Positions 1-8,067 are shown, numbered from the stretch's first letter. The stretch is DNA of 16,932 nt from Streptosporangiaceae bacterium (GCA_030043395.1 JASHXW010000231.1:1-16932), one strand, 5' to 3'. Made by a program: numbers and translations. The notes: a model not told the origin generated them from the letters alone.

Positions 1-78
1 CCGCCGCCCAGGCTGGACGAGCATGGCGACGAGATTCGCAAGTGGCTGGCCAGCCCGGCCAAAGATCCCGCCGATTGA
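1..78 (+). CDS. CaiB/BaiF-type CoA transferase, C-terminal end only (partial)
   Basis: Frame 1 is open from the window edge to a TGA at 76-78 and encodes 25 residues containing PRLDEHGDEIRKWL. This resembles the typical end of class III CoA transferases (CaiB/BaiF), which commonly finish with a 'P-x-L-G-E-H-T-D-E-V-L' segment. Those enzymes move CoA between acyl groups in carnitine, aromatic or fatty acid catabolism. The dioxygenase gene starts 21 bases downstream on the same strand, so the two may share an operon, and a catabolic role would fit. Only the tail is visible, so the family call rests on one short motif and the catalytic Asp cannot be checked. Confidence 0.55.
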   Translation, partial: PPPRLDEHGDEIRKWLASPAKDPAD

Positions 79-99
79 CGCCCACGTAGGGAGCAGCAA

Positions 100-960
100 G
101 TGGCCAATGTCGTCGCGGTCATCGCCAGCACGCATCACCCGTTCTACTACCGCGCGAGCACGTCCTCGGGGGATGACCGGCCGCCGTTCGCCGACGACTG
201 GGTGGCCAAGATCGAGGCGTTCCGCGAGACGCTGACCACGGCTCGGCCGGACGTGCTGGTGATGGTCGGCAGCGACCACTTCCACCAGCTCTGGCTGGAC
301 AACATGCCGCAGTTCCTGGTCGGCAAGGCGCCGTTCTACGACGCGAACTACTACAACGAGGAACGCGAGTTCGGCCTGCCCAGGATGTTCCTGCCGGGGG
401 AGGAGGAGCTGTCGGCTTACCTGCTGCGCGAGGGCCTGGATGCCGGATTCGACCTGGCATTCAGCAACGAGCTGCGGATCGACCACAGCATCACCTGCCC
501 ACTCATCACGCTGCGGCCGCAGGCCGACCTGCCGATCGTGCCGGTCTACACGAACATCTTCGCGCCGCCGCTGCCGCAGCCCAGGCGGTTCGTCGAGCTC
601 GGCAAGACGATCAGGCAGCTCGTCGAATCCTGGCCGAGCGACAAGCGGGTGGTCATCATCGGCACCGGCCACCTCTCGCTCGAGCTTGGCGGGCCGCGCC
701 AGTTCGGGCCGCACGGACCCGACCCGGAGTTCGACCGCAAGGCCGTGGAGTGGATCGCGTCAGGTGACCTGGAATCCGCGCTGGCCGAGGTCAGCCTGGA
801 CAGCCTGTGGCTGCCCGGCAACGCCACGCACGGCTTCATGGACTTCATGCTGATGATGGGGGTCGCTGGCGAGAACGCCAAGGCCGACTACACCGACTCG
901 CTCGACCTGTTCCACACGATGGAGGCCTACTTCACCTGGTATCCCAAGGGGGCGGCATGA
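100..960 (+). CDS. LigB-like class III extradiol ring-cleavage dioxygenase, large (catalytic) subunit
   Basis: The product has 286 residues and the fold signature of the LigB superfamily, non-heme Fe(II) enzymes that open catechol-type rings next to the hydroxyl pair. H12 (in STHHP) and H60 (in GSDHFH) match the two iron-binding histidines of protocatechuate 4,5-dioxygenase LigB (H12, H61). H129 (in RIDHSITCPL) matches a conserved second-sphere histidine. The third ligand, Glu242 in LigB, is not evident: the aligned segment reads PGNATHGFMDF with Ala at 242. The active-site GTGGMSH stretch is GTGHLSL here. Start GTG at 100 is preceded by GGAG at 90-93. The gene overlaps the LigA-like gene by four bases. 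Substrate is unknown; protocatechuate, gallate or another catechol are options. Family is secure, activity less so because of the missing Glu. Confidence 0.85.
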   Translation: MANVVAVIASTHHPFYYRASTSSGDDRPPFADDWVAKIEAFRETLTTARPDVLVMVGSDHFHQLWLDNMPQFLVGKAPFYDANYYNEEREFGLPRMFLPGEEELSAYLLREGLDAGFDLAFSNELRIDHSITCPLITLRPQADLPIVPVYTNIFAPPLPQPRRFVELGKTIRQLVESWPSDKRVVIIGTGHLSLELGGPRQFGPHGPDPEFDRKAVEWIASGDLESALAEVSLDSLWLPGNATHGFMDFMLMMGVAGENAKADYTDSLDLFHTMEAYFTWYPKGAA

Positions 961-1319
961 GCAAGTACCTGCTCGACAAGTTCCTCTACACGATCGACCG
1001 CGACCCCGAGCTGGTCGAGCGGTACCGCGCCGACCCGCAGGCCACCGTGGCGTGGTGGGAGGACGAGCGCGCCAACGTGATACTCAACTGCCCATCCAGC
1101 GAGCGGAGCACCTGGCTGAAGTTCACCGACGAGGAGCGCTGGGCCCTGGCCAGCCACGACTACGTGCGGCTGTTCGAGCTCGGGGCGCACAACTTCCTGC
1201 TGCTGACCTTGTTCATCGCGCTGTTCGAGCGCGACTACGCCGAGCCGCTGGCCTTCCAGCGCGAGTTCGCGGCCCGGCTCGGTCACTGGAGCGTGCCCTA
1301 CCCGGACATCGGGACCTGA
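957..1319 (+). CDS. LigA-like small subunit of extradiol dioxygenase
   Basis: The product is a 120-residue helical protein that starts at the ATG of an ATGA overlap with the dioxygenase stop, preceded by AGGGGG at 947-952. It resembles LigA, the alpha subunit of protocatechuate 4,5-dioxygenase, in the segment with FTDEERWALASHDY followed by VRLFELGAHNF. In LigAB the alpha subunit packs over the active site of the beta subunit and helps form the substrate pocket. LigA of Sphingobium is slightly longer (about 139 residues). The overlap suggests translational coupling and equal subunit supply. A longer reading from 807 would be out of frame within the dioxygenase gene and is not supported. I am fairly sure of the family, not of the substrate. 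Confidence 0.8.
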   Translation: MSKYLLDKFLYTIDRDPELVERYRADPQATVAWWEDERANVILNCPSSERSTWLKFTDEERWALASHDYVRLFELGAHNFLLLTLFIALFERDYAEPLAFQREFAARLGHWSVPYPDIGT

Positions 1320-1354
1320 ACTCAACCGGCTTCCCGGTCGTTAGGTCAACAGGC

Positions 1355-1379
1355 CCGGGCCGCGAGTCATGCGGCCCGG
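1355..1379 (+). terminator. GC-rich hairpin after the dioxygenase operon
   Basis: CCGGGCCGC at 1355-1363 and GCGGCCCGG at 1371-1379 are perfect reverse complements with a 7-base loop, 36 bases after the LigA-like stop codon. A stable stem in this position would suit transcription termination. No T-run follows (the next bases are CTATAGCC), as is common in high-GC actinomycetes, so this may be an L-shaped terminator or a Rho-assisted site. Confidence 0.5.
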
Positions 1380-1451
1380 CTATAGCCGGAAAGGCCGTTG
1401 GAACGTCATGATGTCGGACATGGCAATGAGTTTCCCTGCTGCAGCCCGGTA

Positions 1452-2429
1452 ATGGCCAGCGCCGTCGCCTCGCTGACGAGTAGCAGCACCCAGCCGCTGG
1501 CGATCCTCTTCGCCGTCGCGGCGGCGATCAGCTTTGCCGTCGCGAACGTGGTGCAGCAGCGCGTCGCATCGAAGCTGCGCACCTCCGCGGCATTCGACTC
1601 CGCGGTGCTGCTGCGGCTCATTCGCCGTCCGCTGTGGCTGGTCGGACTCGGCCTGATCATCCTCAGCATCACGCTGCAAGCGACCGCGCTCGGCCTGGGG
1701 CGGCTCGTCGTGGTCGAGCCGGTGCTGGCGAGCAGCCTGCTCTTCGCGCTCGCGCTCGCGGCGTGGGCGGACCACCGGCGGATGCGCCCGATCGAGTGGC
1801 TGGCGGCCCTGGCGACCTTCGCCGGCCTGGTCGTGTTCCTGTCCGTCGCGCGCCCCTCCGGCGGCCATACCTCTGCGAGCTTCGCCGATCTCGGCGTCGC
1901 GGCGGCCATCGCCGGCGTGATCGCCATCTTGTCCGGACTGCTGTCGGTCAAGATGCCCCCGCTGCGCCGCGCGCTCATGCTTGGCGTGGGCGGGGGGATC
2001 GCGGCAGGCGCCACCGACGCGACCACCAAGACGGTCGCATTCGCGGTCGGCACCACCAAGCTCGGAGTCTTCGCCGATCCGGCGCTGTACCTGCTGGTCG
2101 CCATCGGCCTGCTGACCTACACGGTTCAGCAGAACGGGTACCGCAGCGCCGGCCTGGCCGCGTTCCTGCCGGTGTTCTCTGTCCTGGATCCCGCGGTGGG
2201 ATCCATGCTGGGGCTGCTGATCTACCACGAGCGGCTCGGCGGCGGGCCGGTCAGGATCGCCGTCGAGATCGTCGCGGTCCTGGCGGCCTTCTGGGGGATC
2301 GGGCAGCTCGCCAAGTCCACGGCGATCGCCGAGCCTATCGTGCCGATCGAGCCACCCGCCGACGTCGTGATCGAGGCGGAGATCCCCGCCGACATGGCTG
2401 AGCACGAGCCCGCGCCAGCGCCCGACTGA
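1452..2429 (+). CDS. DMT-superfamily (NIPA/EamA-like) membrane protein
   Basis: The 325-residue protein has about nine strongly hydrophobic segments arranged as in the drug/metabolite transporter superfamily. An early segment reads AISFAVANVVQQRVAS, followed by RRPLWLVGLG and GLGRLVVVEPVLASSL, which resemble the actinobacterial proteins related to NIPA-type magnesium transporters. The C-terminus (about residues 295-325) is a soluble acidic, Pro/Glu-rich tail. Substrate is unknown; such proteins are usually annotated only as 'DMT family transporter'. I chose ATG 1452 because the TTG at 1398 adds 18 residues that do not look like family sequence (Cys-Cys, His, Gly rich), although no strong ribosome binding site precedes either. 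It stands alone after a hairpin and is followed 25 bases later by the nuclease gene. Confidence 0.75.
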   Translation: MASAVASLTSSSTQPLAILFAVAAAISFAVANVVQQRVASKLRTSAAFDSAVLLRLIRRPLWLVGLGLIILSITLQATALGLGRLVVVEPVLASSLLFALALAAWADHRRMRPIEWLAALATFAGLVVFLSVARPSGGHTSASFADLGVAAAIAGVIAILSGLLSVKMPPLRRALMLGVGGGIAAGATDATTKTVAFAVGTTKLGVFADPALYLLVAIGLLTYTVQQNGYRSAGLAAFLPVFSVLDPAVGSMLGLLIYHERLGGGPVRIAVEIVAVLAAFWGIGQLAKSTAIAEPIVPIEPPADVVIEAEIPADMAEHEPAPAPD

Positions 2430-2442
2430 CAGTGCCGCTGCG

Positions 2443-2457
2443 TAGCATCGGGCCGTG
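2443..2457 (+). promoter_or_regulatory. Possible leaderless promoter (-10 box TAGCAT) for the nuclease gene
   Basis: TAGCAT at 2443-2448 fits the actinobacterial TANNNT -10 consensus and lies six bases before the GTG start at 2455. Transcription would therefore begin at or next to the start codon. No Shine-Dalgarno-like sequence is present in the 25-base gap. No clear -35 box is seen. Confidence 0.4.
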
Positions 2458-4314
2458 GCTACCCGCTATGACGTGTCGGCCGTGCCCCCCCAGGGCGGCT
2501 ACGTCGCTAAGCAATGCCCGGTCCGGGCGCAGTGGGACGCGATCATGCCGGGCGAGCCGGTGCCAGTGCCGCCCGAGCTCGAGCGCCGCTTCGAGCTCGG
2601 CCGCGAGTTCGAGGCCGAGGTCTTCGCCCGGCTGCGCAGGCTGCATCCCGGCGCCGCGATCCTCGCCGACCCGGACCGCGAGAAGCGCGCCGAGCGAGAG
2701 GCGGCAACGCTCGGCGCGATGACTGCCTGCGTGCCGCTGATCATCGGCGGGCGCCTGCCGGCCGACGAGGCCGGCAGGCGGGTCGGGGAGCCCGACCTGC
2801 TGGTCGCCGCGAGCCAGGACAGCCCGGGCTACCGCCCAGTGGACATCAAGCACCACCGGACGCTGCAGTCCGGCGGACCTGGCCTGCGCGCGCTGTGCTC
2901 GCAGCTGGACTTCCCGTCGATGGAGTCAGCCGCCGCTGACCCGGCGGCATCGGCGCGCAAGCGCCGCCAGGACATGCTGCAGCTCGCGCACTACCAGCGG
3001 ATGCTGGAAGCAGCCGGGCTGGCGGCAACTGACGGCCGCTACGGCGGCATCGTCGGAGTCGACCAGGTGGTCACCTGGTATGACCTGGACGCGCCGATCT
3101 GGCAGACCCCCTCCGCCTCAGGCCGGCCGGCGCTCCGCTCGACGATGGCCGTCTACGACTTCGAGTTCGACTTCCGGCTCGACATCATCGCCGTCGCGAT
3201 GCGGCACCTGGCCGACCCGGCTGTGCGGCCGCTCGTCGTGCCGGTGCGAATCTCCGAGTGCCCGGAATGCCCCTGGCGCGACCTCTGCGGTCCGATCTTG
3301 CGGGCGGGCTCGGGAGACGTGAGCCTGCTCCCGCGGGTCGGCTGGCACAAGTGGCGCGTGCACCGCGACCACGACGTTCACGACCGTGCCTCGCTCGCGT
3401 CGCTGGACCACCGCACGGCCGAGCTGGTGGGGGCCGGGGTTGACCTGCGGCCTGTCCTGGCCGCGCTCGGGGAGTTGCCTGGCGACACGTCGCTGGCCGA
3501 GCTCGCGCCGGGCCAGGCACAGGCGGCACGCCTGGCCGCCGCCGGCCTGACCGTGCTCGGCGACGCGCGCGGCCTGGATCGCCGCACCGCCTCGTACTGC
3601 GACGAGCCCATGACGGACCTCGCGCTGCAGATCGACCTGGCCCGGGCGGCGCTCGGCGGCTCCCCGGCCTACCGCCGGCGTGGCGTCACCGCGGTGCAAG
3701 TGCCGCGCGGCGATGTCGAGGTGGACATCGACATGGAGAACACGCAAGACGGCGTCTACCTTTGGGGTGCGCTCGTCACCAGCCGTGCCGGTGCCGAAGT
3801 AGCCGGGTACTACCCGTTCTGCACCTGGGAGCCGATGAGCGCCGAGGTCGAGACGCAGGTATTCGCGCGATTCTGGCAGTGGTTGTCCGGCCTGCGAGAC
3901 CGCACCGCAGCCGCCGGCCTGCGGTTGCGTGCCTACTGCTACAACGCCGCCGCAGAGAACTCCCAGCTCAGCCGGCTTGGCGCCGCCGCCGGGGTGCCGG
4001 ACGAGGTCGGCGCATTCATCGCATCCGCGCAGTGGATCGACCTGCTGCGCGTCTTTGACAGCCAGCTGATCACCGGGACGTCCATCGGGCTGAAGACCGT
4101 CGCCGCGCTGGCCGGCTTCGCCTGGAGCGTGGAGGACCCCGGCGGAGCCGAGTCGCTGCTGCGGTACGACCTGGCGGTCGGCGCAGAGCCGCACGCGGCG
4201 CGCGAGTGGCTCCTGGCTTACAACCGCGACGACACGCGCGCCACGCTGGCCCTGCGCGAGTGGCTCGACACCGCGGGTCCTGGCATCCCGGCGATCGAGG
4301 ACGCCGCCTGGTGA
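2455..4314 (+). CDS. TM0106-family RecB/Cas4-like Fe-S nuclease with C-terminal RNase H-like domain
   Basis: The product has 619 residues. The N-terminal half resembles the RecB/Cas4 PD-(D/E)XK nuclease group: E112-P-D114, then D130-I-K132 form the metal-binding and catalytic motif. C21 together with C269, C272 and C278 (CPECPWRDLC) matches the one-plus-three cysteine pattern that holds a 4Fe-4S cluster in Cas4/AddB-like nucleases. The C-terminal half looks like a DEDD exonuclease of the YprB/RNase_H_2 type: DIDME at 424-428 (Exo I) and YNRDDTRA from 589 (Exo III). The middle Exo II motif is unclear (AAENSQLSRL). Proteins of this plan are annotated 'TM0106 family RecB-like putative nuclease' and have no settled role; DNA repair or end processing is inferred. 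GTG 2455 is the first start giving the family N-terminus and fits a leaderless promoter. It is a lone gene with no CRISPR array near it. Confidence 0.8.
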   Translation: MATRYDVSAVPPQGGYVAKQCPVRAQWDAIMPGEPVPVPPELERRFELGREFEAEVFARLRRLHPGAAILADPDREKRAEREAATLGAMTACVPLIIGGRLPADEAGRRVGEPDLLVAASQDSPGYRPVDIKHHRTLQSGGPGLRALCSQLDFPSMESAAADPAASARKRRQDMLQLAHYQRMLEAAGLAATDGRYGGIVGVDQVVTWYDLDAPIWQTPSASGRPALRSTMAVYDFEFDFRLDIIAVAMRHLADPAVRPLVVPVRISECPECPWRDLCGPILRAGSGDVSLLPRVGWHKWRVHRDHDVHDRASLASLDHRTAELVGAGVDLRPVLAALGELPGDTSLAELAPGQAQAARLAAAGLTVLGDARGLDRRTASYCDEPMTDLALQIDLARAALGGSPAYRRRGVTAVQVPRGDVEVDIDMENTQDGVYLWGALVTSRAGAEVAGYYPFCTWEPMSAEVETQVFARFWQWLSGLRDRTAAAGLRLRAYCYNAAAENSQLSRLGAAAGVPDEVGAFIASAQWIDLLRVFDSQLITGTSIGLKTVAALAGFAWSVEDPGGAESLLRYDLAVGAEPHAAREWLLAYNRDDTRATLALREWLDTAGPGIPAIEDAAW

Positions 4315-4316
4315 AA

Positions 4317-4346
4317 GCGCTGCCCGATGATAGACCGGGGCACCGC
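4317..4346 (+). terminator. Hairpin right after the nuclease gene
   Basis: GCGCTGCCC at 4317-4325 pairs with GGGCACCGC at 4338-4346 with one C-C mismatch and a 12-base loop, starting two bases after the TGA stop. Position and stability suggest a terminator or mRNA-stabilising stem; there is no T-tract. It separates the nuclease gene from the efflux gene, which starts at 4364. Confidence 0.4.
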
Positions 4347-4363
4347 GCGGGAAATAACGTAAC

Positions 4364-6409
4364 GTGACCCAAACCGTGGGCGAGCAGGAGCGGACGGGCG
4401 GGCGGCAACTGAGCCAGCGTCAGATCCTGATCGTCATCGGCGGGCTCATGCTCGGGATGCTGCTGGCGGCGCTCGACCAGACGATCGTCGCCACGGCCCT
4501 GCCGACGATCGCCGGCGATCTGCACAGCCTGTCCAGGCTGTCCTGGGTCGTCACCGCCTACCTGCTGGCATCGACGGTATCCACCCCGCTCTGGGGCAAG
4601 CTCGGCGACCTCTACGGGCGCAAGCTGTTCTTCCAGGCCGCGATCGTGATCTTCCTGATCGGCTCCGCGCTGTCCGGCCTATCGCAGACGATGACGGAGC
4701 TGATCATCTTCCGCGCGCTGCAGGGCATCGGCGGCGGCGGGCTGATGGTCGGCGCCCAGACCATCGTCGGTGACGTGGTCCCGCCGCGGGAGCGCGGCCG
4801 CTACCAGGGGCTCTTCGGCGCCGTGTTCGGCGTCGCCAGCGTAGTCGGCCCGCTGATAGGCGGGTTCTTCGTCGACACGCTTACCTGGCGCTGGGTGTTC
4901 TACGTGAACATCCCGATCGGCATCATCGCGCTGATCGTGGTGGCGGTGGTCCTGCCCAGGCGAGTTGGCCGGGGGCAGCGCTCCATCGACTACCTCGGCG
5001 CAATCATGATCGGCGGCGCGGCCACGAGCCTGGTCCTGCTGACCTCACTGGGCGGGGTGACCTTTCCCTGGCTGTCCGGGCCGATCATCACCCTTGGCGT
5101 GCTCGGCCTCGCATTCATCGTCGGCTTCGTGCTGATGGAGCGCCGGGCCGCCGAGCCGGTACTTCCGCTGCACTTGTTCCGGTTGCGGGTGTTCTCGGCG
5201 GCGGGAGCGATCGGGTTCGTGGTCGGGTTCGCCATGTTCGGCGCGCTGACCTACTTGCCCCAGTACTTGCAGGTCGTCAAGGGCGTCAGCCCGACGTCAT
5301 CGGGCTTGCGGCTGCTGCCTTTGATGGCCGGGCTGCTGGCCACGTCCATCCTGACCGGGCAACTCGTCTCGCGCTGGGGGCGCTACAAGATCTTCCCCGT
5401 CATCGGCACGGCCATCATGACCGCGGGCCTGTTCCTGCTCTCCCGTCTTGGCGTGACGTCTGGCACGCTGCAGTCCTCGCTCGCCATGTTCGTCCTCGGC
5501 GTCGGAATCGGCGCCACCATGCAGGTGCTCGTGATCGCGGTGCAGAACGCGGTCGAGTACGCCGACCTTGGCGCCGGGACATCGGGCGCCACCTTCTTCC
5601 GCTCGATCGGCGGATCCTTCGGAACCGCGGTCTTCGGGGCGATCTTCGACAACGTCCTGCCCGGCAACATCTCCGCGGCGCTGCACGGGCTCGCGCTGCC
5701 TCCAGGGGTCGGCGTGACCAGCGGCGCCAGCCCGGCGGCCCTGGCCCGGCTGCCCGCCCCGATCCACGCCGCGCTCGTCGCCGGGTACGCCCAGTCCATC
5801 CGCACGGTCTTCCTCGCTGCCGTCCCGGTCGGCGCGCTGGCGTTCGCCCTGACGTGGACCCTGAAGGAGCAGCCGCTGCGCGCGACGACCCGCGCCGTCG
5901 ATCCGGCCGACCGGCTCGCACCGACCTCGCGGCCGACGATCAGGACCTCCGACGAGGAAATGCGCCGGGCTATCAGCTCCCTGCTCAGTCGCGAGCGGCG
6001 GCGCGATATCTACGGCGGCATCGTCGCCAGTGCCGGGCTGAACCTGTCGCCGCGGGCTGGCTGGCTGCTGCTGCGCGTGGGCGAGCACAATGGCGAGTCC
6101 GCTGCCGGGCTGGCCAGCCACCTGTCGATCAGCATCTCGGAGCTGGACCGGCGGATGGCCGAGCTGACGGAGGCCGGCTACGTCAAGCCCGGGCCGCCCG
6201 ATCCGATCCGGGCGCAAGAGCTGACCCCCGCCGGCCAGTCGGCGTACGCCAAGATGTTCGCCGCCAGCCAGGACCGGATCGCGCAGCTATGCTCCGGCTG
6301 GAATCCGGAACTGCATCCCAGGCTGCTCGAGCTGCTGTCCGAGATCACCCACGAGCTCGCCGCGAGTCGTGAGCGGCCTGGGCGCGACCTCGAGGCGGCC
6401 AGCGCCTGA
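4364..6409 (+). CDS. DHA2-family (14-helix) MFS multidrug exporter fused to a C-terminal MarR-like winged helix
   Basis: The product has 681 residues. Residues up to about 510 form a drug:H+ antiporter of the EmrB/QacA group: LDQTIVATALPTI in helix 1, GKLGDLYGRK as MFS motif A, and GVASVVGPLIGGFF as the exporter motif C. The usual length for this part is about 480-520 residues. Residues about 527-672 are soluble and resemble a MarR regulator: a helix with EEMRRAISSLL, then LSPRAGWLLLRVGEHNG, a helix-turn-helix with GLASHLSISISELDRRMAEL, and a wing ending RAQELTPAGQSAYAKM. The transporter therefore carries its own DNA-binding-like or sensing domain on the cytosolic side. The GTG start at 4364 has no clear ribosome binding site; the next GTG, at 4376, is also possible. 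The FAD monooxygenase follows 20 bases later or overlaps it. Export substrate is unknown. Confidence 0.88.
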   Translation: MTQTVGEQERTGGRQLSQRQILIVIGGLMLGMLLAALDQTIVATALPTIAGDLHSLSRLSWVVTAYLLASTVSTPLWGKLGDLYGRKLFFQAAIVIFLIGSALSGLSQTMTELIIFRALQGIGGGGLMVGAQTIVGDVVPPRERGRYQGLFGAVFGVASVVGPLIGGFFVDTLTWRWVFYVNIPIGIIALIVVAVVLPRRVGRGQRSIDYLGAIMIGGAATSLVLLTSLGGVTFPWLSGPIITLGVLGLAFIVGFVLMERRAAEPVLPLHLFRLRVFSAAGAIGFVVGFAMFGALTYLPQYLQVVKGVSPTSSGLRLLPLMAGLLATSILTGQLVSRWGRYKIFPVIGTAIMTAGLFLLSRLGVTSGTLQSSLAMFVLGVGIGATMQVLVIAVQNAVEYADLGAGTSGATFFRSIGGSFGTAVFGAIFDNVLPGNISAALHGLALPPGVGVTSGASPAALARLPAPIHAALVAGYAQSIRTVFLAAVPVGALAFALTWTLKEQPLRATTRAVDPADRLAPTSRPTIRTSDEEMRRAISSLLSRERRRDIYGGIVASAGLNLSPRAGWLLLRVGEHNGESAAGLASHLSISISELDRRMAELTEAGYVKPGPPDPIRAQELTPAGQSAYAKMFAASQDRIAQLCSGWNPELHPRLLELLSEITHELAASRERPGRDLEAASA

Positions 6410-6429
6410 ACGCCACCCAGCAGTCCGAC

Positions 6430-8067
6430 GTGCTCATCGTCGGAGCCGGGCCGACTGGATTGCTGCTAGCCGGCGATCTGGCCCTGGCGGGGATCAGCGT
6501 GAACGTGCTCGACCGCGAGCCGCGTCCGCCGGGACTGTCGCGGGCCGTCATCCTGCAGCCCCGGACACTGGAGCAGCTCGATGCCCGCGGCATCGCGGAT
6601 TCGCTGGTTTCCGTCGGCCACCCGGTGACGCTCCTGCGCTTGAGTAGCGCTGGCCATGCCGCCGGTCGCGATCGCCGGGATGGCCCGGGGCGGGTCGCTG
6701 GCCCGGACCGCGCCGAACGCATCGACCTGTCCGGGCTGCCAAGCCGGTTCCCGTACCTGCTCGTCACGCCGCAGCTGCACACCGAGCGCTTGCTGGAGCG
6801 CAGGGCGCGCTCGGCTGGAGCCCTGATCAGCCGGGGCACGCAGGTCACTGGGCTCAGGCAGGACCGCGATGGCGTGGAGATCCACGCGAAGCCAGCGGCT
6901 GGCCGGGCCCGGCGCTGGCAGGCCAGCTACCTGATCGGCGCCGACGGGACCGCAAGCACCGTCCGGCAGGCTCTGCGGTTGCCATTCCCTGGACGGCCAG
7001 TGTTCCGCTCGCTAATGGCCGCCGACGTCCGGCTGCGCCGCCCGCCACCGGGCGCTCTCACCGCCAGAGCGCCTGACGCCCGGCCCGGGCCAGCCGAGGG
7101 AGGCACCGGCGGCGCGGAACCCGCCGAAGGCATGACGACGGGCAGCATCACCGCGGGGAGCATTACCGCGGGCATTAGCTACGACGGCCTCGCGCTGATT
7201 CTCCCGTTCGGGGATGGCTGGTACCGGGTCATGGCCTGGAGCCGCTGGCGCGAGGAGCCGGTTACCTCGGCCGTCGACCTGCCCGAGGTCAGCGAGGTCA
7301 CCCAGGCGGTGCTCGGCGACGACTTCGGCATGCACGACGCGAGGTGGTCGGCTCGCCTGCCGGGGGAGGAACGGCGGGTACCGCAGTTCCGGTCGGGCCG
7401 GGTACTGCTGGCTGGCGACGCCGCCCACACGCACGTCCCGCTGGCCAGCCAGGGCCTGAACGCAGGCCTGCAGGACGCCGCGAACCTCGGCTGGAAGCTA
7501 GCCGCCGTGCTGCGCGGAACTGCCGACCACAGCTTGCTCGACAGTTACGGCCGCGAGCGGGAGCACGCCGGCAGGACGGCCCAGCGGATCACCCAGAACC
7601 TGCTGCGCGCGGGGCTGCTCGAACCAGCCTGGATCGGTGCCGCCGCCGGGCTGGCAACCAGGGTCCGGCCGCTCGCCGGCCGGCTAGCCCGTGGAATGTG
7701 CGGCCTGGACTTGCGTTATCCCGGCCATTCGCGGCTGGAAGGCGAGCGCGCGCCCGACCTCGAACTCCGTCGCGGGTGGCACCGGCGGCTCTACGAGGCG
7801 CTGCGTTACGGGGGATTCGTGCTCGCCGGCAGCCCGCAGGCGCTCGCCAGCTTTGAGCTGCCCGCGCTGCTCGCGCAGTGGCCTGGCCGGGTCCAGGTCG
7901 TCGAGCCGGTCGCTCCGCCGGCCGGGCTGATGCTGATCAGGCCGGACGGCTACGTGGCCTGGGCCAGCTCGGACTCCTCGCCCGTCCGCCGGTACGCCGG
8001 ACTTCGGGATGCGCTCGGAACCTGGTGCGGGCCGCCAGCCGGACGGCCGGTGACCACCGTGGTTTAG
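6430..8067 (+). CDS. Class A FAD-dependent aromatic monooxygenase (PheA/TfdB, Rox-like)
   Basis: The 545-residue protein is a single-component flavin hydroxylase. It has the Rossmann motif GAGPTG near the N-terminus (residues 5-10), the DG motif GADGT at 170-174, and the GD motif LAGDAAHTHVPLASQG around 327-342 that binds the FAD ribityl chain. The last roughly 90 residues (VEPVAPPAGLMLIRPDGYVAW) match the thioredoxin-like tail of phenol hydroxylase relatives. Such enzymes hydroxylate phenols, polyketides or antibiotics such as rifampicin and tetracycline. A Gly/Thr-rich stretch with a doubled GSITAG unit (about 7141-7170) is a probable insertion loop. GTG 6430 leaves a very short N-terminus. 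CTG at 6406 would add eight residues, overlap the exporter stop as CTGA, and sit 10 bases after GAGG at 6392-6395, so it may be the true start. It probably acts with the exporter and MarR regulator beside it. Confidence 0.88.
   Translation: MLIVGAGPTGLLLAGDLALAGISVNVLDREPRPPGLSRAVILQPRTLEQLDARGIADSLVSVGHPVTLLRLSSAGHAAGRDRRDGPGRVAGPDRAERIDLSGLPSRFPYLLVTPQLHTERLLERRARSAGALISRGTQVTGLRQDRDGVEIHAKPAAGRARRWQASYLIGADGTASTVRQALRLPFPGRPVFRSLMAADVRLRRPPPGALTARAPDARPGPAEGGTGGAEPAEGMTTGSITAGSITAGISYDGLALILPFGDGWYRVMAWSRWREEPVTSAVDLPEVSEVTQAVLGDDFGMHDARWSARLPGEERRVPQFRSGRVLLAGDAAHTHVPLASQGLNAGLQDAANLGWKLAAVLRGTADHSLLDSYGREREHAGRTAQRITQNLLRAGLLEPAWIGAAAGLATRVRPLAGRLARGMCGLDLRYPGHSRLEGERAPDLELRRGWHRRLYEALRYGGFVLAGSPQALASFELPALLAQWPGRVQVVEPVAPPAGLMLIRPDGYVAWASSDSSPVRRYAGLRDALGTWCGPPAGRPVTTVV

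Noticed and set aside
1380..2405. Minus-strand open frame (341 codons) opposite the DMT gene
   Set aside because: Highly charged Asp/Arg/Gln-rich shadow of a hydrophobic membrane protein gene.
3118..4194. Minus-strand open frame (358 codons) opposite the nuclease gene
   Set aside because: Low-complexity Gly/Arg/Gln/Val-rich product typical of antisense frames in high-GC DNA; the plus strand encodes conserved nuclease motifs.
4355..4366. TAACGT before the efflux GTG as a leaderless promoter
   Set aside because: It fits TANNNT but lies only three bases before GTG 4364, too close for the usual start point; neither start nor promoter can be fixed from this.
5297..6217. Minus-strand open frame (306 codons) opposite the efflux gene
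   Set aside because: Gly/Arg/Asp-rich shadow; the sense strand clearly encodes the exporter and its MarR-like tail.
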